Below, one piece after another: positions 16,039 to 23,132 of a stretch of DNA of 32,846 bases. A program made the position numbers and the translations under genes. Numbering within the stretch: position 1 is the stretch's first letter; each line of letters begins with the position of its first letter. The DNA is from Deinococcus piscis. GTDB lineage: Bacteria > Deinococcota > Deinococci > Deinococcales > Deinococcaceae. The notes under the pieces are model-generated. The model ran no database searches and was not told the DNA's origin. It worked only from the letters and a program-made list of their open reading frames with translations. The stretch covers positions 1 to 32,846 of the forward strand of contig NZ_BNAL01000030.1 in assembly GCF_014653275.1 (NCBI RefSeq), read 5' to 3'.

Positions 16039-16900
16039 CCCTACCGGGCACGCGGCAGCGCTCAGCCTGCGTGAGTGGCAGACCCAGGCTGCCGCGCAGC
16101 TGGACGCCGCCGGAGTGACCTCGCCACGCAGCGACGCCGAAGCCCTACTGGCCGAGGTGACTGGTCTAAGCCGCACTGAGCGGTTGCTGCGCGCACATGA
16201 GCCGCTGTCCAGCACTGACAGCGCCCGACTGGACCGTCTGCTGGCCCGGCGGCTGTCCCGCGAACCGCTGCAATACCTGCTGGACGCAGTGGACTGGGGC
16301 GGCGTGCGGCTCAGGTGTGACCCCCGCGCCCTGATTCCCCGGCCCGAAACCGAGTGGCTGCTGCACTTGGCGCTGAGCGACCCGGCTGCGAGCCAGGCGG
16401 CAGAGGTGGCCGACATCGGCACCGGCAGCGGGGCGCTGGCGCTGGGCTGGAAAGCGGCGCGGCCCGGCAGCCGGGTCACTGCCACCGACCTCAGTGCCCA
16501 GGCGTTGGCCCTGGCTGCCGAGAATGCAGCGCTCAATGGCCTGAATGTGGCATTCGCGCAGGGCAACTTACTTGAACCTGTGGCCGGTCAAGCCTTTGAC
16601 TTGATACTGAGCAACCCACCATATCTGCCAGATAGCGACACCGGAACGCTAGACCCAGAGGTGGACCATGACCCGGCGCTGGCACTGTATGGCGGCACCG
16701 ACGGACTAACCCTGGCGCGGCGACTGGCTGCCCAGGCCGCAGGAGCGCTGACCCCCGGCGGCGTGCTGTGGCTGGAGCTGGATGGACGTAATGCCACCGA
16801 CTTCGCCGCCGAATTGGCGGGTCAGGGCTGGCTTGCTGAGGTCCACCCTGATCTGGCCGGGCGGCAGCGATTTGTGCGGGCGTTGAGGGCCACGCAGTAG
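15998..16900 (+). CDS. prmC: Peptide chain release factor N5-glutamine methyltransferase PrmC
   Basis: PrmC methylates the Gln of the GGQ motif in release factors RF1 and RF2. The N-terminal helical domain (about residues 22-105) is followed by the SAM-dependent methyltransferase domain with ADIGTGSGALAL and the catalytic NPPY in LILSNPPYLPD. IPRPETEWL, typical of PrmC, precedes it. The start is uncertain: the GTG used here overlaps jag by 41 nt and has GAAGG just upstream. The first about 20 residues it adds (Pro/Asn-rich) have no counterpart in the family core, which begins near LSLREWQ, but I see no ATG, GTG or TTG there. Confidence 0.9.
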   Translation: MAGAWWSNLPRPPNPTGHAAALSLREWQTQAAAQLDAAGVTSPRSDAEALLAEVTGLSRTERLLRAHEPLSSTDSARLDRLLARRLSREPLQYLLDAVDWGGVRLRCDPRALIPRPETEWLLHLALSDPAASQAAEVADIGTGSGALALGWKAARPGSRVTATDLSAQALALAAENAALNGLNVAFAQGNLLEPVAGQAFDLILSNPPYLPDSDTGTLDPEVDHDPALALYGGTDGLTLARRLAAQAAGALTPGGVLWLELDGRNATDFAAELAGQGWLAEVHPDLAGRQRFVRALRATQ

Positions 16901-16910
16901 GCGTACCAGG

Positions 16911-18158
16911 CTACTCTCCCGACGCCGCCCGCAGGCGAGGGTGACTCTCCTCTCCCCACACGAGCAGCACCAGACCAGACAGGAACATGGCTCCAGCGAC
17001 AAACCAGAACGCCGGAGCCAGCTGCCCAGTCACTGAGGCGGTCAGCCCCAGGCCCAGCGCTCCTACGCTGTAGCCCAGGTCACGCCAGAACCGGTAAATC
17101 CCAATGGCAGACCCGCGCCAGCTTGGGTGGGCGAGGTCCGCCACTGCGGCTGAGAGGTTGGGGTAAAGCAGCGCCATGCCCAGTCCCGAGACGGCTGCCG
17201 CAAAGCTCCACCAGGCCAGGCCCGTGCCCAGCAGCATCAGCGCTACGCCCAAGCCGCAAACCCACATGCCCAGTACGTTGGGCCACTGCCGCCCCACCCG
17301 GTCAGAGAGTCGACCGGTCAGCAGCTGCGAAACACCCCAGACCACACCGTATACCCCTGTCACCCAGCCCACTTCCGGCAGGCTGAGGCCCGCGCCGTAC
17401 AGAAACACGGGATAAAACACCCACACCAGCGCGTCCACAAACTTCTCTACCAATCCGGCCTGGCTCAGCGCCGCCAGGCGGCGGTCCCCCCACGACATCC
17501 GCCAGAAGACCTGACGGGTGCCCAGTGAGCCACTTTCACCGCCTCCCTGCCTGGCCGCTTCCTGCTGCGCCCAGGGCAAGGTGTCCTGCACCCTCCGAAG
17601 ATCCAGAAGGGCAAGTGCTGCCACAGTCAACCCGAACAGCAACAGGGCCTGCCGAGGATCCATCCCTCCCGCCAGATAAGCCGTTCCCAGGCCGCCCAGC
17701 GCCACACCTGCGTAGCCAGCAAACTCATTGAGCCCGATGGTCACCCCGCGCTGGTCGGGTCGGGTGAGGTCCAGCTGGGAGGTCTGTGTCATGGACCAGG
17801 TAAGGCCCTGCTGCACGCCCAGCAGCACCGTTGCCAGCACCACCTATCCCCAACCCGGTGCCCACCACAGCAGCAGTGGAATAGGGAGCGCGAGCAGCCA
17901 GCCGTACAGCAATACTGGCCGCCGCCCCACTCGCTCCGAGAGGCGACCTGCGAAAAAATTCATCAGCCCCTTGACTACGCCGAACGCCACAACAAACGTA
18001 CTCAGCAGCAGAAACGAGCCAGCAGGTACACCAAACTCCGTCTCAGCCAGCGCGGGCACCACCGTGCGCGTCATGCCCAGGGTCAGCCCGACCAGCAAAA
18101 CCTGAAATAGCTGATGGAGGAACTGTTCCAGGTTGACGCGGATACCGTAGCGCTTCAC
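16911..18158 (-). pseudogene. MFS transporter interrupted by an in-frame amber codon
   Basis: A major facilitator superfamily transporter of about 415 codons is read in one frame, broken only by TAG at 17844-17846. The N-terminal part has helices 1-3 with the motif GRLSERVGRRPVLL in the loop after helix 2. The part after the stop continues from helix 4 with a second GRLSDRVGRQ motif at the start of the C-terminal half. No frameshift is needed. Two GTG codons follow the TAG directly, so reinitiation could make a 310-residue C-terminal piece, but a 12-helix carrier would not survive this. The gene starts at GTG with CATACT 7 nt upstream. The substrate is unknown. Alternatives are a base-call error or natural suppression. 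Confidence 0.8.
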
Positions 18159-18165
18159 AGAGGGC

Positions 18166-18171
18166 AGTATG
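18166..18171 (-). promoter_or_regulatory. -10 box CATACT, leaderless promoter of the MFS gene
   Basis: CATACT ends 7 nt before the GTG start. Confidence 0.5.
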
Positions 18172-18326
18172 CCTGAGTTCTTATTGGTCTCGGCTATGAC
18201 ACAGCCAACTTATTGGAAGGATTGATATGCCATCTCGGCTGAGATGAAGCGGCGGCTGGAAGGTGATGGCCCCATAAAACGAACCCACTGAGACCCATTG
18301 CCGCTCTGCAGAGGATGGCTTCCTCT
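18172..18326. other. Intergenic stretch between MFS gene and ribH
   Basis: I see no gene here. It contains a perfect 6-bp hairpin CATCTC-ggct-GAGATG (18231-18246) without T-run and a weaker AGAGGA/TCCTCT hairpin about 5 nt beyond the ribH stop that might act as its terminator. Confidence 0.4.
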
Positions 18327-18806
18327 TTAGCGGTCAGTCGCCGATTTCACCTGCCGCAGCAGGTTCACCGTTTCCACCATCGCCAGCACGGCTTCGGCCC
18401 CTTTGTTGCCTGCCTTGATGCCAGCGCGGTTCATGGCCTGCTCAACGGTATCGGTGGTCAGCACGCCAAAAGCCACCGGCACGCCAGTATGCAGGCTGGT
18501 GTTCAGGATGCCGTTGGCCGCGCCGCCCGCCACGAAGTCGTAGTGGTCGGTGTCGCCCTTGATCACCGCGCCCAGGCATACCACGGCGTCGTACCGGCCA
18601 CTTTCGGCCAGGCGGCGGGCAATCAGCGGCACCTCGTAAGAGCCGGGGGCCAGGTAATGGTCCAGGTTGTCCGTGTTGCCGCCATGCTGCACGAAGGCCA
18701 GCTCGGCCCCCTCCACCAGCCGGTCCACGATGAAGTGGTTCCAGCGGGTGCTGACAATGGCGAATTTGAGGTCTGCGGCAATCAGGTTGGCTTCGATACG
18801 CTTCAT
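18327..18806 (-). CDS. ribH: 6,7-dimethyl-8-ribityllumazine synthase
   Basis: RibH condenses 5-amino-6-ribitylamino-uracil with dihydroxybutanone phosphate, the penultimate step of riboflavin synthesis. The 159 residues show the family pattern: IVSTRWNHFIVDRLVEGA, PGSYEVPLIARRLA, VCLGAVIKGDTDHYDFVA with catalytic His88, and PVAFGVLTTDTVEQAMNRAG. The start is fixed by TAGAAT 7 nt upstream; a frame opening 40 codons earlier is not used. The other rib genes are absent from the window, and no FMN riboswitch precedes it. Confidence 0.94.
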   Translation of the reverse strand: MKRIEANLIAADLKFAIVSTRWNHFIVDRLVEGAELAFVQHGGNTDNLDHYLAPGSYEVPLIARRLAESGRYDAVVCLGAVIKGDTDHYDFVAGGAANGILNTSLHTGVPVAFGVLTTDTVEQAMNRAGIKAGNKGAEAVLAMVETVNLLRQVKSATDR

Positions 18807-18813
18807 GAGCGGC

Positions 18814-18819
18814 ATTCTA
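18814..18819 (-). promoter_or_regulatory. -10 box TAGAAT, leaderless promoter of ribH
   Basis: TAGAAT ends 7 nt before the ATG. It leaves no leader for a riboswitch. Confidence 0.65.
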
Positions 18820-18892
18820 GAGCAGTCCTCTGCGGCGGCAGAATGCAGGGGCAAATCAGCCCCCCGTCCTCCCGCCTTGTCTCTGCTGCGCT

Positions 18893-19480
18893 TCAAATCT
18901 CCTGCAAGGGAATCGCCGCCAGCCACTCTGGCACTTCGTCCGGGGCGTAGGTGTCGAAGTGAACGCGGGTCAGCGCCACCAGGGGGTAGCCGTTCAGCTC
19001 CTGCGCGTCTACCTCCGGGCTGCGGCGGTCAATAATGCAGGCAATAGCAGCACACTTTCCGCCCGCTGCTTCGGCGGCCTGGACCGCTTTCATCACACTG
19101 CCGCCGGTGGTCAGCACATCCTCGATGGCAATGAAGGGTTCGCCCGCTTCGAGGCTGAAGGCTTCGCGGATTTTCATGCCGCCCTGGCCGTCTTTTTCGG
19201 CAAAGATGGAGCGCACGCCCAGGGCCCGCGCCACTTCGTAGGCCGGGACCACACCGCCCATCGCGGGGCCGACGGTCAAGTTGGCCTGGATGCCGCGCTC
19301 CCGCAGCCGCGCCGCCAGCCCTGCCGCCAGCTGCGCCGTGTACTGCGGATACTGGGTCAGCGTGGTGCTTTGCAGAAATTTGGGCGAGTGGCGGCCTGAG
19401 GCGAGCAAAAAGTGGCCTTCATGAAACGCTCCGGCCTCGCGGTACAGGGCCAGAACATCTAATTCACCGCTGTTGGTCAT
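18893..19480 (-). CDS. pyrE: Orotate phosphoribosyltransferase
   Basis: PyrE makes orotidine 5'-phosphate from orotate and PRPP in pyrimidine synthesis. The PRPP loop is IAIEDVLTTGGSVMKAV (about residues 118-134). SGRHSPKFLQ near residue 28 and GPAMGGVVPAYEVARALG near 71 are further family motifs. The 195-residue length matches the class of PyrE found in Thermus and archaea. An upstream open extension of over 130 codons is rejected, because CATTCT lies 6 nt before the ATG. A GC-rich hairpin (GGGGC/GCCCC) just after the stop may slow transcription into ribH. Confidence 0.93.
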   Translation of the reverse strand: MTNSGELDVLALYREAGAFHEGHFLLASGRHSPKFLQSTTLTQYPQYTAQLAAGLAARLRERGIQANLTVGPAMGGVVPAYEVARALGVRSIFAEKDGQGGMKIREAFSLEAGEPFIAIEDVLTTGGSVMKAVQAAEAAGGKCAAIACIIDRRSPEVDAQELNGYPLVALTRVHFDTYAPDEVPEWLAAIPLQEI

Positions 19481-19486
19481 GAAATC

Positions 19487-19492
19487 AGAATG
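19487..19492 (-). promoter_or_regulatory. -10 box CATTCT of pyrE
   Basis: CATTCT ends 6 nt before the pyrE ATG. It is one base away from the opposite -10 box of the RNase H gene. Confidence 0.5.
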
Positions 19493-19493
19493 A

Positions 19494-19499
19494 CATACT
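19494..19499 (+). promoter_or_regulatory. -10 box CATACT of the RNase H-like gene
   Basis: CATACT ends 7 nt before the ATG. With the pyrE box it forms a back-to-back promoter pair within 26 bp. Confidence 0.5.
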
Positions 19500-19506
19500 G
19501 CAATGC

Positions 19507-20238
19507 ATGAATCACGCCTACGTGGACGCCAGCTGGCGTGAGGAAGAGGCCGAACGCGGTCAGGGCGGCTGGGGGCTGGTGCTGCTGGATGGGGGCGAGT
19601 TGCCCCGGCGCATCGGCGGTCAGCTTCAGGCCCCCGACAACAACGCCGCCGAGATGCGGGCGGTGCTCGAAGCGGTGCGCAGCGCCCCAGCCGGGCAGCC
19701 GCTGAGCATCTATTCCGACAACTGGGCGGTGCTCCACGCCATCGGCAAGGGCAAAGGGCCGGCCAGCCTGTGGCCGGTGCGTGATGAAGTGCTGGACTTG
19801 GCCCTGACGCGGAACATCGCTCTGCGGCTGTCGTACGTGCCGCGCACCCGCCGCCACATGCGCGCCGCCCACGACCTGGCAAACGCAGCGCGGCTGGGCC
19901 AGCACAGTGGCCCCCTGTCCGGACCCTGGGCCGAGGTCAACCTGGACCTGCGCGAAGGCAGCCAGCTGGCCCGCGTGGCTCTGCGCCGCCCCGGCGAGCG
20001 CGTGAGCGCCGAGGTGCCGCTGGACCCGCTGGACCCGCTCCCTCCCTCGGCTCAGGCGCTGCTGGCCGCCGCTGCACTGGCCCAGCCCGGCGAGACGGTG
20101 CGCGTGCGCCGCGCTTCCAAGCTGGCCCGCGCCCTGTGGGACAACCCGCTGCGCTCGCTGCTGCCCGCCGCGCAGGCCCGCTTGCTGGCTGCCCGCGCTC
20201 AGGCCGATAGCGCAGGCGTGGTGGTGGAGTTCGAGTAG
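19507..20238 (+). CDS. RNase HI-like protein with extra C-terminal domain
   Basis: The first about 130 residues are an RNase HI domain, which cuts the RNA strand of RNA-DNA hybrids. The four carboxylates are present: Asp7 (YVDASW), Glu49 (NNAAEMRAV), Asp71 (YSDNWAV) and Asp123 (AHDLAN). RNase HI enzymes have about 155 residues; this one has 243. The extra about 105 residues, including LDPLDPLPPSAQALLAAAALAQ, are Ala/Leu/Arg-rich and match nothing I recognise. It could be an rnhA paralogue rather than the housekeeping enzyme. The promoter is shared back-to-back with pyrE. Confidence 0.85.
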   Translation: MNHAYVDASWREEEAERGQGGWGLVLLDGGELPRRIGGQLQAPDNNAAEMRAVLEAVRSAPAGQPLSIYSDNWAVLHAIGKGKGPASLWPVRDEVLDLALTRNIALRLSYVPRTRRHMRAAHDLANAARLGQHSGPLSGPWAEVNLDLREGSQLARVALRRPGERVSAEVPLDPLDPLPPSAQALLAAAALAQPGETVRVRRASKLARALWDNPLRSLLPAAQARLLAARAQADSAGVVVEFE

Positions 20239-20269
20239 CACAACAGAGGCAGAGGCACGCGGCGAAGGC

Positions 20270-20803
20270 TTAGTCGCCCCTTTCCATGCGTGCCAGGAAT
20301 TCGTCATACAGCCAAGACAATTGGTCGGAAAAGCCGTAGCCAAAGCCGTCTGCATTTTCTACCAAGGTGTCCAGGCGCTCATAAGGAATTTGGTCTGAGG
20401 GCAACTGCTCAGCACGGGCCAGAGCAGCCTCAAAGACTTTTTCCATGCTGGTGTAGTTGTTTTCGGGCCAGTCGCCGTAGGTATTCAAGCAAGCCACGCC
20501 CGCTTCCACGTAAGCCAGCTCAGCGTCCAGCGCCTCTACCGGGCTGGCCACTTTGACAAAAGCCGTCAGCGCCTTTTTTGCGCCGCCCACTTTCATTGAT
20601 GGGAGGCGACCCGATGTTCTGAAAGCTTTTTCTAGCTCCTGCGACAATTTGCCCCGCAGGTCAGAAATGTCGCCGTTTAGCTTGGCGGTCAGCAGACGCT
20701 TGTTGTCTATACTGGCTTTGTAGAGGTCCTCCACCACAGCGCGGAGTTCGGGTGCGTCCATGTGTTCCAGCGCCGAGCGGAGTTGTTTAAGCGTCAGGGC
20801 CAC
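20270..20803 (-). CDS. DUF6155-like protein
   Basis: The 177-residue, mostly helical protein begins LTLKQLRSALEHMDAPELRAVVEDLYKAS, which fits the DUF6155 family (function unknown) in length and in the early LKxLxxxLxxxDxxEL pattern; I make this match from memory. It contains YGDWPENNYTSMEKVFEAAL and FGYGFSDQLSWLYDEF. It starts with GTG two bases after the stop of the C39-like gene and has its own SD, so the two form an operon. No signal peptide or membrane segment is present. Confidence 0.7.
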   Translation of the reverse strand: MALTLKQLRSALEHMDAPELRAVVEDLYKASIDNKRLLTAKLNGDISDLRGKLSQELEKAFRTSGRLPSMKVGGAKKALTAFVKVASPVEALDAELAYVEAGVACLNTYGDWPENNYTSMEKVFEAALARAEQLPSDQIPYERLDTLVENADGFGYGFSDQLSWLYDEFLARMERGD

Positions 20804-20805
20804 AA

Positions 20806-21888
20806 TCAGCCCTTCTCAATTACGTAGCTCAGCCCCCCGCTGTGCCCCAGCCAGAGCCGCTCGAACTGGGCGCGGGGATAGGTGCGGCGCACGCCAGCGT
20901 TGCTGGGCGCAGCAGGGTCGTTCAGCACCGGGTTGCCCTGCGCGTCAAATCCCACCAGCACCATCAAGTGCCCCGTGCTGCTGGGCAGCGGCGCGCCGCT
21001 CAGTTCGCCCCGGCCCCAGCCCAGGCTGACCGCCAGCGGCTGCCCCCGCGCAATGAACTCTTCAGCGGCAGCCAGGCTGGGCAGACGGGTGATATAGGCG
21101 CTGTAGCCGAGCTCACCAGCATAGGCAGCGTTAAAGGCCCAGTTGCCGGTGCCCTCGTACACGCGGTCATAGGTGCCTTTGGCCGCCGCAGGCACCGTCA
21201 CGTCGGTGCCCAGATGCGCCAAAATCATGCTCACGCTGGTGGGGCTGCACCAGACTTCTCCGCCGTCTGGGTACAGCATCTGCGAACGCTGCGGCACATT
21301 GATGACGCGGTTCCAGAGGGCCGGATTGCCGGCCTGCACCCCCGACTTGGCCCGCTGAGCGCGGTCGGTGGTGTTCAGAGCCACCAGCCGGGCGCGGGTG
21401 CCTTCGCCAATCAGCGACAGGTGATACTGCACCGCTGTTGCCTTGCCCTTGAGGCGCAGTGTGTCGGTCAGCACTTCACCGTGAGCATCCTTCTGGGCTT
21501 TGAGCGAATAGCGGTCATCGCTGCGGCTCCAGCGCCCAAAGGAATACCAATCGGTCCAGCCCGAGGCCAGCCGGACACGGACCTTGAGCACCGCGTAGCC
21601 GCTGGGGGTCTGCACGTTCCAGCTGGGCACCAGTTCGTCAAAGGGAGCCACAGGCAGCTCCGGGCTGGTGTACATGCCGCGCTCACCCTGAGCCACCAGC
21701 GCGTCGCCGTCCAGCCGCAGCGAGTTGAGCGTGCCGGCCTGCCAGTCGCCCGCCGTGCGGTGCAGCAGCGTCTGGCTGACGGTCTGGGCCTGGGCGTCAG
21801 TGTAGGCAATCACTTCCGCCTGGGCCGCAGGCACGGTGAGTCCAAGCGCAAGACTAAGCAGCAAAGTTCCTTGGGCCAAAGGTCGCAT
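20806..21888 (-). CDS. Secreted C39-like cysteine peptidase
   Basis: A signal peptide (about residues 1-24, ending AAQA) is followed by a beta-rich domain (about 25-180, with WTDWYSFGRWSRSD) and a papain-like C39 domain (about 190-360). The likely catalytic residues are Cys214 in GEVWCSPTSVSM, His307 in STGHLMVLVGF and Asn323 or Asp324 in VLNDPAAPS. Relatives are extracellular peptidases of unclear substrate, not the ABC-fused bacteriocin type. CACACT lies 7 nt before this ATG. DUF6155 follows after 2 nt and esterase precedes on the same strand. Confidence 0.86.
   Translation of the reverse strand: MRPLAQGTLLLSLALGLTVPAAQAEVIAYTDAQAQTVSQTLLHRTAGDWQAGTLNSLRLDGDALVAQGERGMYTSPELPVAPFDELVPSWNVQTPSGYAVLKVRVRLASGWTDWYSFGRWSRSDDRYSLKAQKDAHGEVLTDTLRLKGKATAVQYHLSLIGEGTRARLVALNTTDRAQRAKSGVQAGNPALWNRVINVPQRSQMLYPDGGEVWCSPTSVSMILAHLGTDVTVPAAAKGTYDRVYEGTGNWAFNAAYAGELGYSAYITRLPSLAAAEEFIARGQPLAVSLGWGRGELSGAPLPSSTGHLMVLVGFDAQGNPVLNDPAAPSNAGVRRTYPRAQFERLWLGHSGGLSYVIEKG
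20810..20816 (-). promoter_or_regulatory. Shine-Dalgarno AGAAGGG of the DUF6155-like gene
   Basis: AGAAGGG lies inside the last codons of the C39-like gene, 6 nt before the GTG start, and supports that start. Confidence 0.55.
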
Positions 21889-21895
21889 AGGGTCC

Positions 21896-21901
21896 AGTGT
21901 G
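21896..21901 (-). promoter_or_regulatory. -10 box CACACT of the C39-like gene
   Basis: CACACT ends 7 nt before the ATG and places the signal peptide at the N-terminus. Confidence 0.45.
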
Positions 21902-21958
21902 CCAGCCGGAGCAGGCAGGTTGATGAGCGCTTCATCCTGCACTCATGCTAGCCGCCCT

Positions 21959-22981
21959 TTACCCGCCGAGCTGGTCCAGCAGCGCCCAGGTCAGGGCTTG
22001 CCGCCAAGTGACCCAGTTGTGCCCGCCGGGGAACTCGCGGTAGCTGTGTTCTACGCCGCCGTCGGCCAGGGCGGCGGCCATGCGGCGGTTGGGCGCGGTG
22101 AGCCACTCCAGCAGCCCCGTGTCCAGACTGACCCGCAGATGCCGGGGCGGGCCCGCTTCCAGCCGCTCACGTAGCCACTCGCCCGCTTCCAACACGTCCA
22201 CTTTGCCCTCCGGCGCTTGTGCACCGGGCCGGGCAATAAGGGCCCCGCTGTGGCTGACCACCCGGCTGAATAGCTCCGGGTGCCCACTGCCCAAGTACAG
22301 CGAAGCCAGCCCGCCCAGGCTGGCTCCCCACAGGCCGCGTTCGCTGACCTGCACGGGCACGCCCCACTCGGTCAGGTCGCCTTCTACGCGGGGCATGACT
22401 TCATCCCGCAGGAACGGCAGGTAGTCGGCGTTCAGGTAGTACTCGGCGTTGCGGTCGTTCGGCTCCACGAACACAAACGCGGCGGGCTGGGCCTGACCGG
22501 CAGCCACAGCCCGCTCCATCGCCTCGGCCAGCCGCCCGATGCGGTAAAAGGCCACGCCGTCCTGCACGTAGTACAGCGGCAGCGCTTGCCCTGATCGGTA
22601 GCTGCGCGGCAGGTACAGCGTGGCCCGCCGCCGACCGGCGAACACCTTCCCCTCCCAGGCCAGGCGGTGTACGGTGCCCAGTTCAGGAGCTGCTCCCTGC
22701 CACAGCGGATGCTCGGCCCACTCGCCCACCTGCACGGCGCGGGCGGCGCTGAACCAGGGATTGACGGTGGGCAGGCCTTCGGGGTCAGGGAACAGCTGGC
22801 CCTGCGCGTCCAGCCAGGCATATTCCAGCCAGGCACCGCGCGGCAGGGTCAGCGTCACCGGCTCGCCCGGCTGCACCGGCCAGGCCGGGCGGCGGTCCCA
22901 GTCGGTGGGGTCGCCGATCAGGGCAGCGGCTCCAGCAGGCGGAATCAATGTGACTTGACGGCCATCGGTGCGGGCAGGCAT
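21959..22981 (-). CDS. Esterase of the enterochelin-esterase/Fes-like family
   Basis: The N-terminal part (about residues 8-80) looks like an early-set domain (IGDPTDWDRRPAWPV). Residues about 105-340 are an alpha/beta hydrolase of the putative-esterase type, with LPLYYVQDG, then Ser221 in the elbow GASLGG, Asp287 in VSLDTG and His321 in GGHNWVTW as probable triad. Family members hydrolyse siderophore esters, carbohydrate esters or other acyl esters; no siderophore genes are nearby. There is no signal peptide, so it is probably cytoplasmic. TACAAT lies 7 nt before the chosen ATG; a longer frame upstream is rejected. Confidence 0.88.
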   Translation of the reverse strand: MPARTDGRQVTLIPPAGAAALIGDPTDWDRRPAWPVQPGEPVTLTLPRGAWLEYAWLDAQGQLFPDPEGLPTVNPWFSAARAVQVGEWAEHPLWQGAAPELGTVHRLAWEGKVFAGRRRATLYLPRSYRSGQALPLYYVQDGVAFYRIGRLAEAMERAVAAGQAQPAAFVFVEPNDRNAEYYLNADYLPFLRDEVMPRVEGDLTEWGVPVQVSERGLWGASLGGLASLYLGSGHPELFSRVVSHSGALIARPGAQAPEGKVDVLEAGEWLRERLEAGPPRHLRVSLDTGLLEWLTAPNRRMAAALADGGVEHSYREFPGGHNWVTWRQALTWALLDQLGG

Positions 22982-22988
22982 AGGCCCG

Positions 22989-22994
22989 ATTGTA
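22989..22994 (-). promoter_or_regulatory. -10 box TACAAT, leaderless promoter of the esterase gene
   Basis: TACAAT ends 7 nt before the ATG. Confidence 0.6.
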
Positions 22995-23064
22995 GGGGCT
23001 TCCTGGCCTCCTAGGCCCAGCCTGCCTGTGCACAAGGGACAGCCAACGCAGAAGCCAGCCGCAG

Positions 23065-23097
23065 AAAAAAGGAAGCGGGAAAGCCCCTGGCCTTCCC
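23065..23097 (-). terminator. Intrinsic terminator of the acyl-CoA ligase gene
   Basis: On the minus strand a 9-bp stem with one G-U pair (GGGAAGGCC / GGCTTTCCC) and a 3-nt loop is followed by gcTTCCTTTTTT. It lies about 35 nt after the ligase stop and separates it from the esterase gene. Confidence 0.8.
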
Positions 23098-23132
23098 ACC
23101 CTCTAGAGTATCTACCCCTGGCCGGGCAGTGG

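Noticed and set aside
18807..18892. FMN riboswitch upstream of ribH
   Set aside because: None of the conserved RFN blocks is present, and the -10 box 7 nt from the ATG leaves no leader.
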